A stretch of DNA of 64,000 nucleotides. It comes from Pseudomonadota bacterium. Its GTDB lineage: Bacteria > Myxococcota_A > UBA796 > SXON01. Under the pieces are notes generated by a model. The model did not search any database and was not told where the DNA came from. It saw only the letters and a program-made list of their open reading frames with translations. The stretch lies in contig SXON01000132.1 of assembly GCA_005778355.1 (NCBI GenBank), positions 1 through 64,000 of the forward strand, written 5' to 3'. The position numbers and the translations under genes are program-made. Position 1 is the stretch's first letter. Each line of letters begins with the position of its first letter. Shown in pieces: positions 52,125 to 61,193 of the stretch.

Positions 52125-53665
52125 TCCTCCTCGCCTGTGTCGAGGACGACACCGGGGCCGAGCCCGTGGCGGTCGACGTGACCGAGCACGGGGCGGTGAG
52201 CTGCGACGACGACCGATCTAGCGTCGTTTTCGACCGGGAGGAGCTGCCCGGTGCCAGCGACGGGATGGCCGCCTACATGTACCGTTACCAGTTCGGCGCC
52301 GCCGGCATCGTGGCGGCGGACTTCGACGATAACGGCTGGGTCGACCTGTTCTTCCCCGAGGTGGGGCCTGACCGACTCTTCCTCAACGGAGAGGGCGGGC
52401 TCATGGAGAGCGAGCTGCCCGTGGACGACGACGTGGCGACCGGTGGCGTGGCCGGCGACGTGGATGGCGACGGTGATCTCGACCTCTACGTGACCGTTTT
52501 CGGCGGCCCAAACCGACTCCTTGCCTGGAACGACGGATTCTCGGCGGTGGAATCGGGTGCCGAGGGCGGGGGCTACCACGCCGCCGGCGCGGCGATGGCC
52601 GACCTCGACAGCGACGGCGACCTCGACCTCCTGGCCCTCAACCATCGCGACGACGAGGCCCTCGGCGAGGGGCTGCTCGCGGGCGACATGCCGCCCGGGC
52701 ACCCCTCGGAGCTCTGGTTCAACGACGGCAGCGGACACTACACGGCCGCCGACATCGGCGAGGCCCTGTCCGGCGAGGGCACCTACCCCTTCGCCGGCGG
52801 TTTCCACGACCTCGACGGCGATGGCGACGACGACCTCTACGCGGTGAACGACTTCGGCCATGAGGCCAGTCCCAACGTGGCGCTGGTCAACGATGCGGGC
52901 GAGCTGTCGCCCGTGGCCGGCCTCGACGTGGCGCTCTACGGCATGGGCCTCGGCGCCAACGACCTCGACGGCGACGGGATCGTCGACCTCGCGATGTCGT
53001 CCTGGGGGGAGCTCCTGCTGCTCGAGTCGCAGAGCGGCTGGGCCAATACCGCTGCGGCGCGCGGACTCTACCCGGTGGGCGACGACCGCCTGCTCGCCTG
53101 GGGGCTCGATCTCGCCGACCTCGACAACGACGGCGACCTCGACCTGCCGGTGAACTTCGGCTTCCTGATGATGCCCGAGGACTTCGCCGAGGAGCTGGAA
53201 GAGACACGCGCGCTGGTGAACCCGGAGTCACAGCGCGACGCGCTCTACCTGAACGAGGGCGGCAGCTTCACTGAGGTGTCAGAAACCTGGGGCGTGGCCG
53301 ACGACGGTATCGGCCGCGGCGTGCTCGCCGTCGACCTCGACCGCGACGGCACCCTCGACCTCGTGAAGCGCGAGCTCGATGGGGCGCCGATCGTCTACAC
53401 CTCCCGCTGCGTGCGCGAGGCCTGGCTGGTGGTCGACCTCCGGTGGTCGAATCCGAACACTCGCGCGGTGGGGGCCCGGGTCGAGGTCGATGGCCAATAC
53501 CGCTGGGTGCGTGCCGGTGGCACGAGCTTCGCCTCGGCGGGGCCGGCGGAGGTGCACTTTGGGCTGGGCGAGAGGACCGAGGCGGAGGTACGCGTGACTT
53601 GGCCCGACGGCGAAGAGAGCGTGGCGACGGTGGCGACCCGCCAGCGGGTAACGGTGTCGCGATGA
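52115..53665 (+). CDS. FG-GAP/ASPIC-UnbV lipoprotein
   Basis: A 516-residue lipoprotein starting at ATG 52115 (MVVILLAC, Cys at 8) or at GTG 52121, which overlaps the prior stop as GTGA. FG-GAP blades carry Ca-binding-like loops (AGIVAADFDDNGWVDLFFPEVG, GGVAGDVDGDGDLDLYVTVFGG, AAMADLDSDGDLDLLAL, GLGANDLDGDGIVDLAMSS, GLDLADLDNDGDLDLPVN). The C-terminus is the ASPIC/UnbV module (NTRAVGARVEVDGQYRWVRAGGTSFASA and HFGLGERTEAEVRVTWPDGEE). It is a surface propeller. Its stop overlaps the next ATG. Confidence 0.88.
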   Translation: MVVILLACVEDDTGAEPVAVDVTEHGAVSCDDDRSSVVFDREELPGASDGMAAYMYRYQFGAAGIVAADFDDNGWVDLFFPEVGPDRLFLNGEGGLMESELPVDDDVATGGVAGDVDGDGDLDLYVTVFGGPNRLLAWNDGFSAVESGAEGGGYHAAGAAMADLDSDGDLDLLALNHRDDEALGEGLLAGDMPPGHPSELWFNDGSGHYTAADIGEALSGEGTYPFAGGFHDLDGDGDDDLYAVNDFGHEASPNVALVNDAGELSPVAGLDVALYGMGLGANDLDGDGIVDLAMSSWGELLLLESQSGWANTAAARGLYPVGDDRLLAWGLDLADLDNDGDLDLPVNFGFLMMPEDFAEELEETRALVNPESQRDALYLNEGGSFTEVSETWGVADDGIGRGVLAVDLDRDGTLDLVKRELDGAPIVYTSRCVREAWLVVDLRWSNPNTRAVGARVEVDGQYRWVRAGGTSFASAGPAEVHFGLGERTEAEVRVTWPDGEESVATVATRQRVTVSR

Positions 53666-54087
53666 ACCGGTGGTTGCCCTGGGCCTTGACGCTGCTGCTC
53701 GCGGTGGTCGCGTACTTTCGCATCAAGGCACTCGACGAGCCAGGGCCGCCGCCCCCCGAGGGCATCCCCGTGCCGGTCATGGACGCCTTGGCGCAGCGCG
53801 CGGCGGGCGCGGCGGTGCATCCCAAGCTGGTGGCGGCGCTTGCGGTGGCGCTTGGCGTGGACGAGGCCGACGCGGCCGGTCGGTTGCACGCCCCGACGGA
53901 CGACACGCTGGCCGCTCTGGTAAAGCTGCTCGATCACCCAGACGAGTTCGTCAACACGGCGGTGTTTGCCTACGCCTGTGCCGTCGACGCGCGCACCCGG
54001 GGACGCTTCCTCGCGCTGTGCGCGGGGAGCCCCCGGGCGAAGGGCGCGCACGACTGGGTGGCCGCGCGTTGTCCGGTCAGGAACTGA
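53662..54087 (+). CDS. Small membrane-anchored protein
   Basis: A 141-residue protein whose ATG overlaps the upstream stop (ATGA). The N-terminal helix RWLPWALTLLLAVVAYF anchors it. A helical domain follows (MDALAQRAAGAAVHPKLVAALAVALGVDEADAAGRL and TLAALVKLLDHPDEFVNTAVFAYACAVD), with a terminal Cys pair. No family is recognised. It is the last gene of the 51.0-54.1 kb unit and abuts the convergent TraB gene with a 4-bp gap. Confidence 0.7.
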   Translation: MNRWLPWALTLLLAVVAYFRIKALDEPGPPPPEGIPVPVMDALAQRAAGAAVHPKLVAALAVALGVDEADAAGRLHAPTDDTLAALVKLLDHPDEFVNTAVFAYACAVDARTRGRFLALCAGSPRAKGAHDWVAARCPVRN

Positions 54088-54091
54088 CCGA

Positions 54092-55309
54092 CTATTGCCC
54101 GATCTTCGACATCGCCGCCGTGATCGCCTCGCACATCGGTGCATTGCCGAGGTTTCCCTCGGCGAGGGTGTCGATGAGGGCGCCGGAGATGGCGCACCCG
54201 CCCACCTTGCCCACCAGGGCCTCGAAGGTGGCGGGGTCGGGGTTCGCGAGCTGGTCGGCCCACTGGTCGGCGCAGAGCGCGGTGTCGGCCGCGACCGTCG
54301 ACAGACAGCTCGCCTCGTCGGCGATGAAGCAGGTGCGGACGATCTGGCCCTCGGCGCACAGTTGCGCGCTCATGCCGCCAGCGAGCTTGGCCCGCGTCTC
54401 GGCGAAGCTGGCGTCGATGGCCATCGCCGCAGGTAGCCCCGCGTTCATGCTGGTGAAGGTGCCCGTCGGCGCCGCCTGGCTGCTCCGTTGTTGTCGCACG
54501 GTGAAACCCGCGTTCTCGGCCTGCGCCACGAGCCCGGTGGGGCCGACCATGTGGCCCGCCCCCACCGCGATCAGCGCGTCGCCCTGCTCCAGCTCGGCCA
54601 GCACGGTCGGCGCCCAGGCGAGGTTGCGACGGTCGAGCAGCGCCGCCGTGGTGGGGTCCTCGGCCGCGAAGAGCTGGGCCGCGCGCGAGAGGTCGCCCTC
54701 CCGGCAGAAGGCCGCGAGGGCCTCGTCGGTGCCCGCGTTGGCGCCCGGGGCCGTCACGTGGAGCTGGTCGAGGAAGAGTTGGTCGAATTCACCGAGGATT
54801 GAAGCCTGTTGTTGGAGGGTCTCCAGAGTGCGCACCGGAACACCGGCTGCCTTGGCGCGCTCGGTGGCCACGAGATCCATGGGCATCGTGCCCTTGCCCT
54901 GCGCCACCGCGGTGATCGCCGGCATCATCGGCAACATCGAGGCCGCCAGCCAGGGCGGCATCCGGTCGAGCATCGGCGCCGGCACGCCTTCGCGCATGGC
55001 GCGCGACAAGGCGAGCCAGTCTCCCGGCGCCAGCCGCGTCGACATCGCGGCACCGCCGGAGCGAATCACGCTGAACATCGCCGTTGGATTCCCGAAGTCG
55101 AGGTCGGCCTCCACCACAAGCACCCGTGCCTTGGCGAAAGCCACGTTGTGGGGCGGCGGCAAGGCGTCGTCGAGCGCCACGCCCACGTGACAGGTGCCGA
55201 GCAGGTGCGAGACCTTGTCGCCCTTCTGCACCTCCCAGAACAAGAGCGGCCGGTCCACGGCCTCGGGCAAGGCGCCCTTGGCGCAGGCGAGCAAGAAGGC
55301 AAGGAGCAA
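54092..55309 (-). CDS. TraB/GumN-family lipoprotein
   Basis: A 405-residue lipoprotein from TTG 55309, with AGAGG upstream, and leader MLLAFLLAC (Cys at 9). The TraB/PrgY/GumN fold is marked by LLGTCHVGVALDDALP near residue 38, MPMDLVATERAKAAGVPVRTLE, and the late GAGHMVGPTGLVAQAENAGF. This family includes putative metal-dependent peptidases (Tiki-like). The C-terminal ~100 residues add a Cys-rich domain (SAQLCAEGQIVRTCFIADEASCLS) not typical for the family. Confidence 0.85.
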   Translation of the reverse strand: MLLAFLLACAKGALPEAVDRPLLFWEVQKGDKVSHLLGTCHVGVALDDALPPPHNVAFAKARVLVVEADLDFGNPTAMFSVIRSGGAAMSTRLAPGDWLALSRAMREGVPAPMLDRMPPWLAASMLPMMPAITAVAQGKGTMPMDLVATERAKAAGVPVRTLETLQQQASILGEFDQLFLDQLHVTAPGANAGTDEALAAFCREGDLSRAAQLFAAEDPTTAALLDRRNLAWAPTVLAELEQGDALIAVGAGHMVGPTGLVAQAENAGFTVRQQRSSQAAPTGTFTSMNAGLPAAMAIDASFAETRAKLAGGMSAQLCAEGQIVRTCFIADEASCLSTVAADTALCADQWADQLANPDPATFEALVGKVGGCAISGALIDTLAEGNLGNAPMCEAITAAMSKIGQ

Positions 55310-55369
55310 GGGAACCTCTGGAGCGGCAGCTTCTAACGGATCGCGTACCAGGGCATACTCGATGCGCCC

Positions 55370-56002
55370 ATGGACGGTCCCCCGCTCTCCTTCGCCCGCC
55401 GCTTCGGCGAGGCGGTAGCCGTCGCGCTCGTCGTGCTGATCCTATACATGGGCACGGGCACGCGTGCGGTGGCGACGCTGCCGCCGCCCGCGACGCCGCT
55501 CGACGCTCACGTGCCCGTGCTCCCGGTGATGATCTGGTTCTACCTGCCGGGCTACGTGTGCCTGTTCCTGCTGGTCTTGTGGCTCCTGCGCGACACGGCG
55601 AGCTTCCGGGCCTCGCTCTTCTGCTTCGCGGGGATCAGCGTGGTGGCGGTCGCCAGCTTCGTGCTCCTCGCGATGCCGGCGCCGCCTCGCCCGGCCCTCG
55701 GGACCGGCGGCACCAACGAGCTGCTCCTGACCTGGTTGTATGGCTTCGATCCCGCGGCCAACGTCTTCCCGTCCTTGCACGTGGCCAACTCCGTGCTCTG
55801 TGCGGGCATTGCTCGCCAGCTCGACCGTCGGCTGGGGATCGTGGCCTGGGCGCTCGCGCTGCTGGTGGCGCTATCCACCGTCACCTTGCGCCAACACTGG
55901 ATCGCCGACGTCGTGAGTGGCGCATTGCTTGGCGCTGCCGGGGTGATCGCGTGGGCGCGGCTCCGGGCGCTCAGCGGTCGACCGACCCACAGCGCGGCCT
56001 AG
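55370..56002 (+). CDS. PAP2-type membrane phosphatase / inositol-phosphorylceramide-synthase-like protein
   Basis: A 210-residue polytopic protein with about five to six helices. Active-site motifs resemble the AUR1/PAP2 class: NVFPSLHVANSVL (C2) and LRQHWIADVVSGALLG (C3), with the Ser-His and His-Asp pairs. It would transfer or hydrolyse a lipid phosphate group in the membrane. It lies 24 nt upstream of a cardiolipin synthase gene on the same strand, which supports phospholipid head-group metabolism. A link to the sphingoid-like product of the 11.8-19.8 kb operon is only a speculation. Confidence 0.82.
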   Translation: MDGPPLSFARRFGEAVAVALVVLILYMGTGTRAVATLPPPATPLDAHVPVLPVMIWFYLPGYVCLFLLVLWLLRDTASFRASLFCFAGISVVAVASFVLLAMPAPPRPALGTGGTNELLLTWLYGFDPAANVFPSLHVANSVLCAGIARQLDRRLGIVAWALALLVALSTVTLRQHWIADVVSGALLGAAGVIAWARLRALSGRPTHSAA

Positions 56003-56025
56003 GCGGCGACGGGCGATGATGGTGC

Positions 56026-57441
56026 GTGCTGTCGAGCGTCCGTGACCTAGGCTGGCTACTCCACGCGCTCCTGGCGCTGGTGGCGGTGGCCTTCGCGCTC
56101 GCCCGGCGTCGCGACCCCGCGAGCACGCTGGCCTGGGTTCTCGGCATCGTCTTCATCCCGGTGGCGGGTCCGCTCGCCTACTTTGCGCTCGCCAATCCCT
56201 ATGTCGCCCGCCCCCGTGATCGCCGTCGCGACGCGGCGCGCCGCATGCGGGAGGACAACCCCCTCCACGCCGACGTCGTCGCGAGCGACCTGCACCCGGC
56301 GGCGCGGTCGGTGATCGAGGGGTGCCGTCGCCTCACGGGCCTGCCGGCCACGGCAGGCAACCGCGTGGTGCTCTACTCGGAGACCGGCCTCGCCGAGAGC
56401 GCGCGGCTCGCCGCGATCGAGGCAGCGAGCGACCACATCTGGGCGGAGTACTACATTGTCCACGGCGACGAGGCCGGCCAGCGATTCCTCGCCGCCCTCG
56501 CGGCACGCTCGCGGGCGGGGGTAGACGTGCGCCTGCTCGTCGACGCGGTGGGCTCCATGGACATCGATCGCGACGGGGTGGCCTCCCTGCGCGCCGCGGG
56601 CGGGCACGTGGAGGTCTTCCACCCGGTCAACCCGCTGCGTCGTCGCTGGGCGGTGCACTTGCGGAACCACCGCAAGATCCTCGTCACCGACGGGACGATG
56701 GCCTTCTGCGGCGGGATGAACATCGGCGACAACTACGCCCGGCGTCGGCGTCGTAAGCCGCCGCCCTTTCGGGACACCATGCTCCGCATCGAAGGACCGG
56801 CGGCGCTCGATCTCGCCCGGGTTTTCGCCGAGGACTGGTGTTTCATGCGCGGCGAGACGCTCCGGCTCTGCGAGACTACCGGGCGCCCCGGCCAAACAGC
56901 GGTGGCGGTGCTCCCGAGCGGTCCCGACCAGGCCCACAACGCCACGGCGCTGGCGTGGTTCTCGGCGGTGTCCCTCTCGCTGGAACGCTGCTGGTTGACC
57001 ACGCCCTACTTCGTGCCCGACGCCGCGATGCTGCGTGCCTTGTCCACGGCCGCGCGCCGGGGCGTAGACGTGCGGGTGGTGCTCCCGAAGAACGCGGATT
57101 TCTGGTTGATGGACCTCGTCAATCGTTCCTACTACTTGCCTCTCCTGGAATGTGGCGCGCGGGTGTTCGAGTACGCACCGGCGATGTTGCATGCCAAGAC
57201 GCTGGTCATCGACGGCCACCTCGCCCTGGTCGGCTCCGCCAACGTGGATATGAGGAGCTTTGACCTAAACTTTGAAGTTGGAGCGCTCGTAGCCGATCAG
57301 GCTTTCGCGGCCACAGTGGAGGCCGCCATCGAGGCCGACATCGCCCGGAGCCGCGAGGTGACGCTCGACGAGATGCGTCGCGGGCCGCTGTTGGCCGCGC
57401 TCGCGCAGGGCGCGGCGAAGTTGTTGTCGCCGGTGTTGTAG
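56026..57441 (+). CDS. cls: Cardiolipin synthase (phospholipase D superfamily)
   Basis: A 471-residue enzyme from GTG 56026. Two N-terminal helices (LLHALLALVAVAFALA, LGIVFIPVAGPLAYFALA) are followed by two phosphatidyltransferase domains with HKD motifs HLRNHRKILVTDG and MLHAKTLVIDGHLALVGSANVD. It joins phosphatidyl groups to form cardiolipin in the inner membrane. The C-terminus RRGPLLAALAQGAAKLLSPVL fits the family. It is convergent with the glycosyltransferase-like gene, leaving 2 bp between the stops. Confidence 0.94.
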   Translation: MLSSVRDLGWLLHALLALVAVAFALARRRDPASTLAWVLGIVFIPVAGPLAYFALANPYVARPRDRRRDAARRMREDNPLHADVVASDLHPAARSVIEGCRRLTGLPATAGNRVVLYSETGLAESARLAAIEAASDHIWAEYYIVHGDEAGQRFLAALAARSRAGVDVRLLVDAVGSMDIDRDGVASLRAAGGHVEVFHPVNPLRRRWAVHLRNHRKILVTDGTMAFCGGMNIGDNYARRRRRKPPPFRDTMLRIEGPAALDLARVFAEDWCFMRGETLRLCETTGRPGQTAVAVLPSGPDQAHNATALAWFSAVSLSLERCWLTTPYFVPDAAMLRALSTAARRGVDVRVVLPKNADFWLMDLVNRSYYLPLLECGARVFEYAPAMLHAKTLVIDGHLALVGSANVDMRSFDLNFEVGALVADQAFAATVEAAIEADIARSREVTLDEMRRGPLLAALAQGAAKLLSPVL

Positions 57442-57443
57442 GG

Positions 57444-58775
57444 CTACTCCACGCGGACGATCGCCGCCCAGTCCTCGCCGTTGTCCCATGCCGCCTCGAG
57501 CGTGGCCTGCTTGTCGCCGGGGACCAGCCAGGTGAGTACCAGCCAGGGGTCGTCGCGTGGGGTGAGCACCACGCGCGTGGGCGTGTTCCACGAGGGTTCG
57601 TCGGTGCCCACGCGGCCGCCCGAGGTGAGGGCGTCGAAGGAACCGTCGATGGCCACGGAGGGCAGCTCGGGGTGCGCGGCGAGCCAGTCGCGGGCGGCCT
57701 GCGTGGCAGGGGTGCGCTCGGCGGGTGGGAGCCGGCGCTCCGGCAGCGACAGGGCAGCGAGGGCGACGCCGGCGATCACGGCGAGCGGGACCATCGCTTG
57801 ATGGTATCGACGCGGTAGCCGCGCGAGCAGTCGCCCGGTCGCGACATCGGCGAGCAGGAGGGCCACCACCGTGGTGGGGAGCAGCATGCCCTCGCCGAGC
57901 GCCTTGCCCTGGGGCATCGCCGAGGCGAGCACGCCCACGCTTCCCACGACGAATAGGGCCAACCCGGCGCGCCCTCTTGCCCACCAGGCGCCGACGGTCG
58001 CGACGACGAGCAAGAGCGGCGGCAGGGCGCGCGCCAGGAGTCCAAGGTCGAGCGACAGCGACGGGAGCGTGCTCGCCGAGCCCCCCGCCGCCTGGAGCGC
58101 TACTCGCGCTGGCGTGGAAAAGCTGGTGGTGCCGTACTCCAGGTGCAGGACCGGGCGGGGCAGTCGTGTCCACAGCTCGGCCACGGCCATCTCCCAGCCG
58201 CGGGGGACAAGCACCAGCCGACCGGCGTGGAACGATGCCCACGCCACCTGCGGGATCATCGCGAGCGTAAACGCGGCGACGGCGCGCCACCCCGCGAGGG
58301 GCAGGAGCACGGCGGCCGCGAGGTTCTCGGCCCGGCAGGCCGCCGCGAGGGCCACGGCCACCCCAGCCCAGGCCGAGCGCGCGGCGGTGCGCTCCACCGC
58401 GAAGAGCAGGCAGGCCACGCCGAGGCCGCGACTGTCGCCGGCCAGGGCGTGCGAGAGCACGGGATGGGCGAGGTAAAAGGCAGCCGCGAGCGTGAAGCCG
58501 GTGCCGCCGAAGGATCTTGCGAGTCGTGCGCCCGGCAGGACGCACAGCGCCATGCCCAGCATCGCCACCACGCCGATGCCCACCCGGGCGTCGGGCATCC
58601 AGCCCGCGAGCAGCAGCGGGAGCGGTGGCCGGTATGCCAGGTCGAGCGCGTTGTGCTCGCGTCCCCAGAGCGCCCGGGCCACGGCCGCCAGCTCGCCGGT
58701 GTCGCCCGGTAGCCTCGGCTGCCCGAGGAGCAGCCAGGCCAACAGGCAGAGCGGGAGGAACCAGCGGGCCTTCAC
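57444..58775 (-). CDS. Polytopic glycosyltransferase-like membrane protein (GT39/ArnT-like)
   Basis: A 443-residue integral membrane protein with about nine to ten hydrophobic helices. The N-terminus has an acidic loop (PGDTGELAAVARALWG) after the first helix, as in polyprenol-phosphate-sugar glycosyltransferases, and internal motifs such as GFTLAAAFYLAHPVLSHAL. The C-terminal domain is soluble and periplasmic. It probably glycosylates an envelope component. Substrate and exact family are uncertain. Confidence 0.72.
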   Translation of the reverse strand: MKARWFLPLCLLAWLLLGQPRLPGDTGELAAVARALWGREHNALDLAYRPPLPLLLAGWMPDARVGIGVVAMLGMALCVLPGARLARSFGGTGFTLAAAFYLAHPVLSHALAGDSRGLGVACLLFAVERTAARSAWAGVAVALAAACRAENLAAAVLLPLAGWRAVAAFTLAMIPQVAWASFHAGRLVLVPRGWEMAVAELWTRLPRPVLHLEYGTTSFSTPARVALQAAGGSASTLPSLSLDLGLLARALPPLLLVVATVGAWWARGRAGLALFVVGSVGVLASAMPQGKALGEGMLLPTTVVALLLADVATGRLLARLPRRYHQAMVPLAVIAGVALAALSLPERRLPPAERTPATQAARDWLAAHPELPSVAIDGSFDALTSGGRVGTDEPSWNTPTRVVLTPRDDPWLVLTWLVPGDKQATLEAAWDNGEDWAAIVRVE

Positions 58776-58815
58776 GTTCGGGGCGTAATCCGGAGGGAGG
58801 GGCTACACTCGCCCG

Positions 58816-60279
58816 GTGGACTACGACCTCGGCCCCTACGACCGCGTGCGCGTGGAGCTGGCCGACTACCCAGGGGCGCTGGCCACCAGCGCCTACGGCA
58901 GCACCCTGGCCGCGCCGCCGTCCGCGGGCATTCCCTACCGGGTCGATGAGGCTCCGGTGGTCGACGAGTACGTGGCCACCGAGGCCGTCGAGGCCCTGGC
59001 CGTGGAGCCCTGGCACGCGGTCGGTGCCGACGGGACGGGGGTGCGGGTCGCCATCTTCGACGTGCAGTGGTTCAACGCGGCGGTGGCGATCGAGGAGCTG
59101 GGCGACGTCACCACGCAGGACTGCGAGGCTCATCGTTCCTGCGAGCCGGCGATGGACACGCTGCGTCCCCGGTATTCCTGGGAAGAAGGCAGCCACGGGG
59201 TGGCCTGCGCCGAGGTGATCCGCGACCTCGCGCCCGGGGCCGAGCTCTTCCTGGTCCGCGTCAACGGGCTCACCACCTTCGAGAACGCCGCCGCCTGGGC
59301 CGCCCGCGAAGACATCGACGTGGTCAGCATGTCGATGTCCTTCTTCAACAACTCCTTTCACGACGGCACCGGCCCGCTGAACGACGCCGCCGCGAGGCTC
59401 GCCGAGAGCGGCGTCTTGCTGGTGAACTCGGCGGGGAACTACCGCTACGAGCACTGGCTCGGCACGCTCGACGACACCGACCGCGACGGCGACCTCGATT
59501 TTGACTGGGGCAGTTCCTACCTGCCGGTGTACCTCGGCGCGGGCAGCCAGAGCGTGCAGGTGAGCTGGGACGAATGGAGCGCCTGCGGCGAGACCGATCT
59601 CGACGCGATCGTCTACGATGACGACGGCGACGTGGTCGGTGAGGCTTCCGCCACCCAGGACCCCGAGGGCGACAGCTGCGCGCCGATCGAGCGAATCACG
59701 GCCCATGCCGAGGATGAGGACTGGTACTACCTGCGCATCCTCCGCGCCCGAGGCGGCTCGCCGTTGCGGGTAAGCGTGTACGCTCGCGGCGGCACCGCCT
59801 ACGACTGGCAGCCGGGCAGCCTCGCCGACCCGGCCTCGAGTCCCGCCGCCTTCACCGTGGGTGCGATCCGCGCCGATGGCTACGCGCACAACAGCGCCGA
59901 GTCGTTCAGCTCGCGAGGGCCCACCCACGGCGGCTTCGACAAGCCCGACATCGCCGGTCCCGACGGGCTCAGCACGCGAACCTACGGGCCGGTGGGGTTC
60001 TACGGCACCTCGGCCTCCACCCCCGCGATCGCGGCGGCCATCGCGGTGCGCATGTCGGAGGAACCCCGCCTCTCCGCCCGCGAGGCCGCCGACCAACTCG
60101 CGGCGAACACCCTCGACGCCCGCGCCACGTGGCAAGGCTGGGACGGTTCGATTGGCGCCGGTCGTGCTCGCCTCTGGGATCCCTCGGCGAACAGCCCCTG
60201 TGGCGGCGGGGCTGTCGCGGCGGTGGCCCCCCTGCTATGGTGGGGTCGTTTCCGCCGGAGAGACGCTTGTTCGCGCTGA
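58816..60279 (+). CDS. Subtilisin-like serine protease (S8) with a C-terminal sorting-like tail
   Basis: A 487-residue S8 protease. The catalytic Asp is in GVRVAIFDVQW, His in GSHGVACAEVI and Ser in YGTSASTPAIAAAIA; NSAGN holds the oxyanion Asn. A Ca-loop-like DTDRDGDLDFDWG and an inserted jelly-roll (SVQVSWDEWSACGETDLDAIVYDDDGD) follow. The tail SPCGGGAVAAVAPLLWWGRFRRR has Cys, helix and Arg cluster like a MYXO-CTERM signal. From GTG 58816 (MDYDLGPYDRVRVELAD) there is no signal peptide, which is odd for a surface enzyme. The stop overlaps the next gene by 13 nt. Confidence 0.86.
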   Translation: MDYDLGPYDRVRVELADYPGALATSAYGSTLAAPPSAGIPYRVDEAPVVDEYVATEAVEALAVEPWHAVGADGTGVRVAIFDVQWFNAAVAIEELGDVTTQDCEAHRSCEPAMDTLRPRYSWEEGSHGVACAEVIRDLAPGAELFLVRVNGLTTFENAAAWAAREDIDVVSMSMSFFNNSFHDGTGPLNDAAARLAESGVLLVNSAGNYRYEHWLGTLDDTDRDGDLDFDWGSSYLPVYLGAGSQSVQVSWDEWSACGETDLDAIVYDDDGDVVGEASATQDPEGDSCAPIERITAHAEDEDWYYLRILRARGGSPLRVSVYARGGTAYDWQPGSLADPASSPAAFTVGAIRADGYAHNSAESFSSRGPTHGGFDKPDIAGPDGLSTRTYGPVGFYGTSASTPAIAAAIAVRMSEEPRLSAREAADQLAANTLDARATWQGWDGSIGAGRARLWDPSANSPCGGGAVAAVAPLLWWGRFRRRDACSR

Positions 60280-61193
60280 GCCTCGCACCCTTGCTCGGTT
60301 GCCATGTTTTCGAGGAGTACTCCGTGGAGTGCACCTCCGACATGCCGTGCGCCAAGACCGGCGACACCGATTCCGATTCCGACACCGACACCGACACCGA
60401 CACCGGTCCACCGCCCGAGCCCAGCGTGGGCTGGGTCGTGTCGCTGGTGGGTGGCACGACCGGCCGCGTTCGCGTGTACGACCCGTCCACCCGCGAGGTC
60501 ACCTACGAGTGGGCTGGCTTCGGCACCTACGGGGGCACGGCCTACTACAACCCCGCCACGGGCGCCGGCGTGTTGTGGTCCGAGGACGACATCATCTTCC
60601 TCGCGGCCGATGGCACCACCAGCGCCTACGGCGGCGGGCTGGGTGGCTCGCGGTACGACGTGTCGCGACTCGGTCGATACGGAATGCTCGCCTTTCAAGG
60701 CGCGATCCTTCGCTTCGATGAAACCTTCTCGGTGATCGAGGAGGTGGTCCCCTACGGCACCTTCGGCAACACGCTGCCGATCGGCGGCAACGCCAACGTG
60801 GGCTACCTCGTCGACGTCGCGAGCGGTGGCCCCGACCTGTACACCGTGCAAACTAGTGGCGACTACGAGCTCACCTTCACCGACTACGACAGCAGCACGC
60901 AGCGCGGCGCCAACGTCTTCGTGGGGCCTGGCGACGCCGCCTTCGGCTGCTCGGCCGGCGGCGGGATCTACGAGGTCGACGACTTGATGGTCGGCTCGCG
61001 GGATCCTTACATCCAGTACGATGGCGAAGTCACCGACGTGTCGGAGTGCGCGTACGATCCCCAGAGCGACCAGTTCCTCCTGTTCTCGCCCACCGCCGGC
61101 GTGATCCGCGTGGATTCCGGCGGCACCGGCACCCAGGTGTTCTCGCCGCCCAACGGCTACACGCTGTACAACGTCTACTTCTACGAGCTCTGA
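60267..61193 (+). CDS. Asp-Thr repeat lipoprotein with propeller-like domain
   Basis: I choose TTG 60267, which has GGAGAG a few nt upstream and gives MFALSLAPLLGC (Cys at 12). ATG 60237 would give a longer leader with Cys at 22. After a short DTDSDSDTDTDTDTG stalk, the protein has repeated beta segments (GWVVSLVGGTTGRVRVYDPSTREVTYEWAG, GTAYYNPATGAGVLWSEDDIIFLAADG), likely a beta-propeller. It is coupled to the next gene by a TGATG overlap. Family is not recognised. Confidence 0.75.
   Translation: MFALSLAPLLGCHVFEEYSVECTSDMPCAKTGDTDSDSDTDTDTDTGPPPEPSVGWVVSLVGGTTGRVRVYDPSTREVTYEWAGFGTYGGTAYYNPATGAGVLWSEDDIIFLAADGTTSAYGGGLGGSRYDVSRLGRYGMLAFQGAILRFDETFSVIEEVVPYGTFGNTLPIGGNANVGYLVDVASGGPDLYTVQTSGDYELTFTDYDSSTQRGANVFVGPGDAAFGCSAGGGIYEVDDLMVGSRDPYIQYDGEVTDVSECAYDPQSDQFLLFSPTAGVIRVDSGGTGTQVFSPPNGYTLYNVYFYEL

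Noticed and set aside
57265-60135. 956-residue minus-strand ORF
   Set aside because: Overlaps cls, the glycosyltransferase-like gene and the subtilisin gene in a different frame; low-complexity Arg/Gly/Ala translation.
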